NCBI RefSeq assembly: GCF_030272705.1
Contig: NZ_JARFYM010000008.1
Location: forward strand, 124,001 to 188,000
Source: Rhizobium mayense
GTDB lineage: Bacteria > Pseudomonadota > Alphaproteobacteria > Rhizobiales > Rhizobiaceae
Direction: 5' to 3'
DNA length: 64,000 bases
In this document: positions 57,852 to 64,000 of the stretch, one piece after another
How the letters are laid out: every line of letters starts with the position of its first letter
Numbering within the stretch: position 1 is the first letter of the stretch
Notes under the pieces: generated by a model
What the model was told of the DNA's origin: nothing
The model's database searches: none
The model's input: the letters and a program-made list of their open reading frames with translations, nothing else
Translations under genes and position numbers: made by a program

Positions 57852-57886
57852 AAAAAGGCCGCCGGACATCGATCCGGCGGCCTTTT
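57852..57886. terminator. Bidirectional terminator between glcB and the L,D-transpeptidase gene
   Basis: AAAAGGCCGCCGGA pairs perfectly with TCCGGCGGCCTTTT around a CATCGA loop, with flanking A and T runs. Confidence 0.88.
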
Positions 57887-57905
57887 GAATTCCAGATGCC
57901 AGCGA

Positions 57906-58580
57906 TTACTGGATCACGACAACCTTGGTGCTGTGACCCGGCAGAACGCGATTGTAGAGGTCGATGACGTCCTGGTTCATCAGGCGGATGCAGCCCGAGG
58001 AAGCAGCGGTGCCGATCGAAGCCCATTCCGGCGTGCCATGCAGGCGGAACAGCGTGTCCTGGCCCTTTTCATTGTAGAGATACATGGCGCGGGCGCCGAG
58101 CGGGTTTTCGAGGCCTGGGTTCATGCCATTCTCGACATACTTGGCAATCTCAGGGCGACGGACGGCCATTTCCTTCGGCGGATGCCAGTTCGGCCATTCC
58201 TGCTTCCAGGCGACATACGCGGTGCCAGACCATGCGAAGCCCTGCTTGCCGACGCCGATGCCGTAGCGCATGGCTTCGTTATTGCCAAGAATATAGTAAA
58301 GATGGCGCTCGCGCGTATTCACGATGATCGTGCCCGCAGCTTCGTCAGTCTTGTAGGAGACGATCTGGCGGCGGAACTGCGGCTTCACCTTCTGGATCGG
58401 GATCGCCGGCAGCTGGAAGCCGTTGTCACTCGTGACGCCGTAATCATCATCGAACGTCTTGATGGTGTCGGCGGCAGAGTTGGCGGTAGCGGTCGGCGTG
58501 GCGGCGGCAGCGGTGGCGTAACCAGCCGTGGCAAGCGTTGCGACAAGGCCGAGTGCGGTCATAGCATTGCGGATGCGCAT
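57906..58580 (-). CDS. L,D-transpeptidase (YkuD domain)
   Basis: A 224-residue exported enzyme. A signal peptide (MTALGLVATLATAGYATAAA) is followed by a linker and the YkuD domain from about residue 85. The signature is FRLHGTPEWASIG with TAASSGCIRLMNQ; the Cys is the nucleophile and the His and Arg complete the site. Such enzymes form 3-3 crosslinks in peptidoglycan or attach outer-membrane proteins to it. Several paralogues usually occur per rhizobial genome. The gene is single, divergent from mmcB. Confidence 0.93.
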   Translation of the reverse strand: MRIRNAMTALGLVATLATAGYATAAAATPTATANSAADTIKTFDDDYGVTSDNGFQLPAIPIQKVKPQFRRQIVSYKTDEAAGTIIVNTRERHLYYILGNNEAMRYGIGVGKQGFAWSGTAYVAWKQEWPNWHPPKEMAVRRPEIAKYVENGMNPGLENPLGARAMYLYNEKGQDTLFRLHGTPEWASIGTAASSGCIRLMNQDVIDLYNRVLPGHSTKVVVIQ

Positions 58581-58762
58581 GGAAGTCTCTTGGTGAGTTG
58601 TGACAGGGAATGGGGATGGTTTCCATCCATCTTTGACTATGGTTTATTTTCTATTAAATTTAGCTTTGCAAGCTGATGCGGTGCCACTTAAATAGCTCCG
58701 CCGCGCAAATTAAAGGGACATGGTTTTTTTGCAACAACGCTTGCTGGTCCCCGAGGCAATTC

Positions 58763-59251
58763 ATGACGATTTTGAGCGTTTACAATAACAATCCGTTAAT
58801 AGACGGCCGCCAGTCGGAACGGGCGATGCTTGTACGCAGAGGTGTGCAATTATTACTGCACGAGATGCGCCATGCCGTCTTGCCGGAATTGCCGCTCGCA
58901 AGCGGTCGCCGCGCCGACCTCATCACCCTCTCCGAAAAAGGAGAGATCTGGATCATCGAGATCAAATCCTCGATCGAGGATTTTCGCGTCGACCGCAAAT
59001 GGCCGGATTACCGCACGCATTGCGATCGGCTGTTCTTCGCGACACACAAGGACGTGCCGCTCGATATCTTCCCGGAAGAGTGCGGGCTTTTCCTGTCGGA
59101 TGGTTATGGCGCACACATCATCCGCGAGGCCCCGGAACATCGCCTGCCGCCGGCCACGCGCAAATCGGTGACGCTGAACTTCTCCCGCGCGGCCGCCCAG
59201 CGGCTGATGCAGGCCGAATGGGCGACGGGCAAGTCTTTCTCGGTTGAATGA
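58763..59251 (+). CDS. mmcB: MmcB family DNA repair protein
   Basis: A 162-residue protein with a PD-(D/E)xK-like core: RRADLITLSEKGEIWIIEIKSS, where Asp, Glu and Lys are in the usual order, and a conserved RVDRKWPDYRTHCDRLFFAT segment. Caulobacter MmcB is needed for mitomycin C resistance. I use the ATG at 58763 (MTILSVYNN); the open frame upstream has no family support. I found no LexA box (GAAC-N7-GAAC type) upstream. It is convergent with actR with a gap of 2 bp. Confidence 0.82.
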   Translation: MTILSVYNNNPLIDGRQSERAMLVRRGVQLLLHEMRHAVLPELPLASGRRADLITLSEKGEIWIIEIKSSIEDFRVDRKWPDYRTHCDRLFFATHKDVPLDIFPEECGLFLSDGYGAHIIREAPEHRLPPATRKSVTLNFSRAAAQRLMQAEWATGKSFSVE

Positions 59252-59253
59252 CG

Positions 59254-59841
59254 TTATTTCGGCGCGCGCTTGGCGAGGATGCGTTGCAGCGTGCGGCGAT
59301 GCATGTTGAGGCGGCGGGCCGTCTCGGAAACGTTGCGCTCGCACATTTCGTAGACGCGTTGGATATGCTCCCAGCGCACCCGATCCGCCGACATCGGATT
59401 TTCCGGCACCTCGGCCTTTTCGCCCGGCCGCTGCGTCAGCGCCGCATAGACGTCGTCAGCGTCCGCGGGCTTGGCGAGATAATCGAGAGCACCGAGCTTC
59501 ACGGCCGTTACAGCGGTCGCGATATTGCCGTAACCGGTCAGCACGACGATATGCGTATCGTCGCGCCGCTGCCGGATCGCTTCGATGACGTCGAGGCCGT
59601 TGCCGTCACCGAGGCGAAGGTCGACCACGGCGTATTTCGGTGGAGTGGCCTTGGATTTGGCGACGCCTTCCGCCACCGATTCCGCTGTCTCGACCATAAA
59701 ACCGCGTGTCTCCATGGCGCGTGCCAGTCGGCGCAAAAAAGGTCCGTCGTCATCGACGATCAGCAATGTCGCATCCGGACCGATATGGTCCGCCACGTCT
59801 TTGGCCCCCCCGTGAGGGTCGGTGAGCTCTTTATCTGTCAT
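59254..59841 (-). CDS. actR: Redox/acid response regulator ActR (RegA/PrrA type)
   Basis: A 195-residue regulator. The receiver domain has VDDDG near the start, the phosphoacceptor Asp74 in VVDLRLGDG and the Lys of LAKPAD. A short linker with four prolines' worth of turn precedes a Fis-type HTH (VSETARRLNMHRRTLQRIL). RegA-type proteins govern photosynthesis, nitrogen fixation, respiration and acid tolerance in alphaproteobacteria. The ATG at 59841 is preceded by GGGA. It is 74 bp downstream of actS, and both are on the minus strand. Confidence 0.93.
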   Translation of the reverse strand: MTDKELTDPHGGAKDVADHIGPDATLLIVDDDGPFLRRLARAMETRGFMVETAESVAEGVAKSKATPPKYAVVDLRLGDGNGLDVIEAIRQRRDDTHIVVLTGYGNIATAVTAVKLGALDYLAKPADADDVYAALTQRPGEKAEVPENPMSADRVRWEHIQRVYEMCERNVSETARRLNMHRRTLQRILAKRAPK

Positions 59842-59915
59842 TATTTTCAATCCCGGCGGCTGACCGCCTGCATAGTCCTATTGACCTTAACGACCGGTGT
59901 TTTAAGCCGTGAAAA

Positions 59916-61223
59916 TCATTTTGTCGAATTACTGTCTATCAACATTCGGGGCCATTCGATGCGGATGCGCGCGCCCGGCGTTTCCGGATCGCGATTGCCG
60001 AAGGTAAGCGTCGCACCCGATCGTTCCAGCAGGGTTTTTGCTATGAACAGGCCGAGCCCGAGGCCGCCGGCCGTGTCGTCACGCTGCCTAGTTGTGACAT
60101 AGGGTTCGCCGATCCGCGTCAAGATATCTGCGGAATAGCCGTTGCCGTCATCCTCGATGACGATCGTCAGCGTATCGGGATCGTATTCCACCGTGACGGT
60201 CACTTTCTTTCGCGCGTAGTCGACCGCGTTTTCGATGAGATTGCCGAGCCCATACATGATGCCGGCATTGCGGTTCAGCACGGGCTCGCCGGTCCGCGGG
60301 CTCTTTTCGATCAGCTCAAGATTGATGCCGAATTCCCGGTGGGGCGCGATGATTTCCTCCATCATCGACGACAGCGTCAGCCGTCGCATATGCGCCTCGT
60401 CTTCGGAGGAGAGCGTCGTCAGCCGCCGCAGGATATCGCGACAGCGTTCGCTCTGGCTGCGCAGCAGCGCCACATCCTCGCGGAAGCGATCGTCATGGCC
60501 GAGCTCGCGCTCCATCTCCTTGGCGACGACGCTGATCGTCGCCAGCGGCGTGCCGAGTTCGTGGGCGGCAGCGGCAGCCAGCCCATCGAGCTGCGACAGA
60601 TGCTTTTCTCGCTGCAGCACCAGTTCCGTTGCAGACAAGGCGTCGGCGAGCTGTGTCGCCTCCATGGAGACGCGATAGGCGTAGAAGGCGGCAAAGGCCA
60701 TCGTCGAGGCGATCGAGCACCAGACGCCAAGCTGCATCACGCTATGGATGTTGACCTCGACGCCGCCGTACCAGGGCAGCGGAAAGGGTGAAAAGGCGAG
60801 CCCGGTGATGCAGATCATCGCCAGCACGATCAACGCCATGCTGTAGCGGATCGGCTGCGAGGCGAAGGAGATGATGACCGGCACGCAGACTAATGCGGAA
60901 AAAGGATTAGCAAGCCCACCGGTGATCAGTAGCAGCCCGCAGAGCTGCAGGAGATCGAGGCCGAGGAGCGCAAAGGCGGCCGGTGGCTCAAGACGATGCG
61001 TCGGCGGATAGCGCAGCGTCAGGAAGAAATTGATCCAGGCAAGACAGGCGATCAAGACGCCACAGGCCAGCAGCGGCATGGGAAATTTCAGCCAGAAGGC
61101 GACGATCATCACCGTCACCGTCTGACCGCCGACCGCAAGCCAACGCAGGCGCACCAGCGTCTGCAGCCTGAGCCGCCGGCTGGTGTGGTGATCGTCCTGC
61201 GGCTTGGCGTCCGCATCCGGCAT
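59916..61223 (-). CDS. actS: Redox sensor histidine kinase ActS (RegB/PrrB type)
   Basis: A 435-residue kinase with six predicted membrane segments (about residues 30-190) containing the quinone-related GGLANPFSALVCVPV motif. The H-box reads AAAAAHELGTPLATI and the region SERCRDIL holds the conserved redox-active Cys of this family; the HATPase boxes (NLIENAVDYA, EDDGNGYSA, GGLGLGLFI) are complete. I start at the ATG at 61223 (MPDADAKP), with GAGGA 10 bp upstream; an ATG at 61253 (MARFFRG), next to the hrpB stop, is an alternative. It phosphorylates ActR. Confidence 0.92.
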   Translation of the reverse strand: MPDADAKPQDDHHTSRRLRLQTLVRLRWLAVGGQTVTVMIVAFWLKFPMPLLACGVLIACLAWINFFLTLRYPPTHRLEPPAAFALLGLDLLQLCGLLLITGGLANPFSALVCVPVIISFASQPIRYSMALIVLAMICITGLAFSPFPLPWYGGVEVNIHSVMQLGVWCSIASTMAFAAFYAYRVSMEATQLADALSATELVLQREKHLSQLDGLAAAAAHELGTPLATISVVAKEMERELGHDDRFREDVALLRSQSERCRDILRRLTTLSSEDEAHMRRLTLSSMMEEIIAPHREFGINLELIEKSPRTGEPVLNRNAGIMYGLGNLIENAVDYARKKVTVTVEYDPDTLTIVIEDDGNGYSADILTRIGEPYVTTRQRDDTAGGLGLGLFIAKTLLERSGATLTFGNRDPETPGARIRIEWPRMLIDSNSTK

Positions 61224-61255
61224 CCTGTCCAATCCTCTGAAGAATCTGGCCATCC

Positions 61256-63727
61256 TCAGGTACCACGCGGTTTGGCTCTTGTCGTCGGCAAAGCATCTGC
61301 CGGGTCCTCCGGCCAGGGATGCCTCGGATAACGTCCGCGCATATCGGCACGCACGTCCTTCCATGATCCGGCCCAGAAGCCGGGCAGATCGCGCGTCGTC
61401 TGGATCGGCCGGTGCGCCGGCGACGTCAGCTCCAGCACCAGCGGCCGCCGGCCGCCGCCGATGGCCGGATGCTGCTTCAGGCCGAAAAGTTCCTGAACGC
61501 GGATCGTCAGCAGCGGTTCCTCGCCCTCATATTGGATCGGATGGCGCTGGCCGGTCGGCGCTTCGAAATGTGTCGGCGCCATCCGGGCGAGGTCGCGCTG
61601 CAGCTCATGCGGCAGCAGCGACATCAGCCCATTGGAGAGTCCGCCGGCGGAAATGTCGGACAGGCCGCGCGCGTCAGTCTGGAACGGTGTGAACCATTCC
61701 TCAAGCCGCGAAAGCAGGGCTCCCTCGCTCATATCGGGCCACGGCTCCCCGATCGTCCGGTGCAGGAAGCCGATCCGTTCGAGCAATTGCGTCGCCTCTT
61801 TCGAAAAAGGCAGCACCCCGATCCCGAGCTCGCGAATGCCCTCAACCAACGCTTTCGCCGCCTGGTCCCCGGATGGCCGGGGCAATGGTGTTTCCTCGAA
61901 GACGATGGCGCCGAGCCGGGTGACGCGCCGCGCCCGCACCTGACGGCTGGCCTTGTCGAAGATGCTCTGGTCTTCCGTGCGAATCTCGCCCGGCAGATGC
62001 TCTTCGACGTCAGCACGCGAAATTTCCGCCGCCGCCAGGATGCGGGCTTGCGCCGCCCGGCCGGTCAGATCGGCAATCACCAGCATCTGCGACCCAGACA
62101 AGCGCTCCGTCTCCGGCAATTCGGCGCCGCGCCCGTTCGCCATGACGAAGCGCCCGCGGCCGCCGCGCTGCAGGGCAATGCGGTCGGGGAAAGCATGCAG
62201 CAGCAACGAGCCAGTCAACACCGACGCGGCGGCAGCTTTGCTCTCGCCCGCTGTTGTCGCCAGCCTCGCGGCCAGCCGGCGCGACGCCTCGGCCCGTTCA
62301 CCCTTTTCCGTCTTGAACCGCCGGAGGCGCTCTTCCAGATCGACGCTCTGGCCGCCCAACCCCTGTTCCGTCAGCAGCACGGCCAGCATCGCCGCCTCCC
62401 GCGCCTGGCCGAACTCGGCTGCCGAGATCACCATGGCCGAAAGCCGCGGCGGCAAGGCCAGATCGCGCATCAGCCTCCCGCGCGCGGTCAGCCCGTTTTC
62501 GGCGTCCAGTGCCCCCAGTTGCCGCAGCAGCGCGCGCGCCTCTGCGAGTGCCGTCGCCGGCGGCTGATCGACGAAGGCAAGAGTAGCCGGATCCTGCACG
62601 CCCCAATGGGCGAGATCGAGCGCTAGCCCGGAAAGATCGCTGGACAGGATTTGCGGCGGCGTGAAGGCCGGCAATGCCGCGGTCTGGCCTGGATGCCACA
62701 GCCGAATCGCGATACCCGGCTCCGTTCGCCCCGCGCGGCCGGCGCGTTGATCGGCGGAAGCCCGTGATACCCGCACCGTTTCCAGCCGGGTGATGCCGGT
62801 CGACGCCTCAAAGACGGGCAGCCGTTGCAGACCGCTGTCGATGACGATGCGTACGCCGTCGATGGTGATCGATGTTTCGGCGATCGACGTCGCCAGCACG
62901 ATCTTGCGCGTGCCTTTCGGCGCCGGGCGGATCGCCGCGTCCTGTTCCTTCTGGCCGAGATTGCCGTAAAGTGGCGCGATCACCGTTTCCGGCGCCAATC
63001 GGTCCTCAAGTCTCTCCACGGTGCGGGTGATTTCCGCCTGCCCGGGCAGAAAAGCGAGGATCGAGCCCTGTTCCGTCGCATGTGCGTCGAGGATGGCACG
63101 TGTCACCGTGTCCTCGATGCGCTCGCCGGCCGGCCGGTCCTGATGGCGGATGTCGATCGGAAAGCTCCTGCCCATGCTTTCGATGATGGGCGGATGCTCG
63201 AGCAGGTCGGCGACGCGTTCGACATCGAGCGTCGCCGACATGACGAGAATGCGCAGATCCTCGCGCAGTGCTGATTGCACGTCGAGCGCCAATGCCAGGC
63301 CGAAATCCGCATCCAGCGAGCGCTCGTGAAATTCATCGAAGATGACCGTGGAGACGCCGGATAGTTCGGGATCGTCGAGGATCATCCGCGCGAACACGCC
63401 TTCGGTCACCACCTCGATGCGCGTTTTAGCCGAAATTCTGACGTCGAGACGCATGCGATAGCCGACGGTGTCGCCCACTTGCTCGTTAAGCAGTGATGCC
63501 ATCCGCGCCGCCGCTGCCCTTGCTGCCAGCCGCCGCGGCTCCAGCAGGATGATCCGGCCGTCGCCGCGCCAGCTTTGACTAAGCAGGTAAAGCGGCACCA
63601 GCGTCGTTTTGCCGGCGCCGGGGGGAGCCGACAGAACCGCGCGCCGTTCTTCGGCGAGCGCAGCGCCGATATCGGCGAGCACATGCGAGACCGGCAACTC
63701 GGGCAGCGAAGGTATCATGCGCGTCAC
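61256..63727 (-). CDS. hrpB: ATP-dependent helicase HrpB
   Basis: An 823-residue DEAH/RHA-type helicase. Motifs in order: SAPPGAGKTTL (Walker A), VIFDEFHERS (DEFH), VMSATLD (motif III), then ATSIAETSITIDGV and SADQRAGRAGR (motifs V and VI), with the HrpB-specific C-terminal domain. Its precise RNA targets are not known. The start GTG overlaps the upstream gene's stop by 4 bp (GTGA); an ATG at 63718 is also possible. It is followed 32 bp later by actS. Confidence 0.93.
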   Translation of the reverse strand: MTRMIPSLPELPVSHVLADIGAALAEERRAVLSAPPGAGKTTLVPLYLLSQSWRGDGRIILLEPRRLAARAAAARMASLLNEQVGDTVGYRMRLDVRISAKTRIEVVTEGVFARMILDDPELSGVSTVIFDEFHERSLDADFGLALALDVQSALREDLRILVMSATLDVERVADLLEHPPIIESMGRSFPIDIRHQDRPAGERIEDTVTRAILDAHATEQGSILAFLPGQAEITRTVERLEDRLAPETVIAPLYGNLGQKEQDAAIRPAPKGTRKIVLATSIAETSITIDGVRIVIDSGLQRLPVFEASTGITRLETVRVSRASADQRAGRAGRTEPGIAIRLWHPGQTAALPAFTPPQILSSDLSGLALDLAHWGVQDPATLAFVDQPPATALAEARALLRQLGALDAENGLTARGRLMRDLALPPRLSAMVISAAEFGQAREAAMLAVLLTEQGLGGQSVDLEERLRRFKTEKGERAEASRRLAARLATTAGESKAAAASVLTGSLLLHAFPDRIALQRGGRGRFVMANGRGAELPETERLSGSQMLVIADLTGRAAQARILAAAEISRADVEEHLPGEIRTEDQSIFDKASRQVRARRVTRLGAIVFEETPLPRPSGDQAAKALVEGIRELGIGVLPFSKEATQLLERIGFLHRTIGEPWPDMSEGALLSRLEEWFTPFQTDARGLSDISAGGLSNGLMSLLPHELQRDLARMAPTHFEAPTGQRHPIQYEGEEPLLTIRVQELFGLKQHPAIGGGRRPLVLELTSPAHRPIQTTRDLPGFWAGSWKDVRADMRGRYPRHPWPEDPADALPTTRAKPRGT

Positions 63728-64000
63728 GCCTGCTGGCCTCGTGTATGTTCATAGGCAAGGATCGCGCCGGCGAGGTCCTCCAGCGCTGCACCCACCGATT
63801 TGAACAGGGTTATGTCGTCGTCATTCGTGCGTCCCGGCCGCGTGCCGCGTATGAGCTCGCTGAGCTCCGCGTGGATCGCATCTTCCGTCAGCACGCCGCT
63901 TTTCAGCGGCTGCACGATATCGCCGGCTTCCTTCATCGCCCCGGCGCGCGTATCGACGAAGACTTGCGCGCGCCGGATCGAGACGTCATCGGTCTCGCGC
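63724..64000 (-). CDS. Ornithine cyclodeaminase / mu-crystallin family protein, N-terminal part cut off by the window edge
   Basis: The last 92 residues of a protein that continues beyond the window. The frame runs through FVDTRAGAMKEAGDIVQPLKS and ends with DITLFKSVGAALEDLAGA, the typical C-terminal Rossmann-type signature of ornithine cyclodeaminase and related NAD-dependent enzymes. The GTGA overlap with hrpB suggests co-transcription. Substrate cannot be inferred from the fragment. Confidence 0.82.
   Translation of the reverse strand, partial: RETDDVSIRRAQVFVDTRAGAMKEAGDIVQPLKSGVLTEDAIHAELSELIRGTRPGRTNDDDITLFKSVGAALEDLAGAILAYEHTRGQQA

Noticed and set aside
58581..58762. LexA (SOS) box before mmcB
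   Set aside because: No GAAC-N7-GAAC or close variant is visible in this stretch, so SOS control is not claimed.

Overview
The window looks like origin-proximal core chromosome of an alphaproteobacterium of the family Rhizobiaceae, most likely Rhizobium sensu lato. The evidence is the gene order dnaQ-secB-fxsA-tim44-mltA-smr-xre-gyrB, the trpFBA-accD-folC block, the order pckA / chvI-chvG-hprK-EIIA(Man)-HPr-ahcY, the his cluster next to hslVU, the ActS/ActR redox pair, and intergenic mosaic repeats of the type known from rhizobia. GC content is high and even. I see no insertion sequence, prophage, integrase, CRISPR array, rRNA or tRNA, and no compositional island. The species cannot be fixed from the sequence alone.

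Layout. 1-7.4 kb: the 3' part of dnaQ, convergent secB and fxsA, then a tightly overlapping run tim44-mltA-smr-xre leading to gyrB. 7.4-16.7 kb: mixed metabolic and stress genes (nitroreductase, DUF2218, glutathionyl-hydroquinone reductase, PLP decarboxylase, FAH-family enzyme, PHB depolymerase, DUF2852, a zinc metallopeptidase, a Na/Pi transporter). 16.9-22.0 kb: trpF-trpB-trpA-accD-folC. 22.3-34.3 kb, minus strand: divL, a TsaE-AmgK fusion, murU, addB, addA and trxA, linking cell-cycle control, tRNA t6A synthesis with cell-wall sugar salvage, and recombination repair. 34.5-40.1 kb, minus strand: ahcY, an incomplete regulatory PTS (HPr, EIIA-Man, short HprK) and the ChvG/ChvI envelope-stress two-component system, divergent from pckA. 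42.3-50.6 kb: arfB, alkB, coaA, hisE-F-A-H-(DUF2628)-B, then hslVU. 50.8-57.6 kb: a DUF1402 protein that carries lytic-transglycosylase-like signatures, a cytochrome P450, a hydantoinase A-type protein and malate synthase G. 57.9-64 kb: an L,D-transpeptidase, mmcB, actR/actS, hrpB and the 3' end of an ornithine cyclodeaminase-family gene.

Themes. Several genes deal with the envelope and cell-wall turnover (mltA, AmgK/MurU, L,D-transpeptidase, DUF1402, ChvGI). Carbon and redox control is represented by the PTS proteins, ChvGI-pckA, glcB, phaZ and ActRS. Points most worth a second look are the histidine-to-tyrosine H-box of the DivL-type kinase, the TsaE-AmgK fusion beside murU, an AccD that has lost three of four zinc ligands, a perfect 10-2-10 inverted repeat upstream of ahcY (possible SahR operator), a TGC-N3-GCA dyad before phaZ, a hairpin that would cover the pckA Shine-Dalgarno, and several families of intergenic palindromes. 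I found no wholly new multi-gene system; most of the window is conserved core genome.
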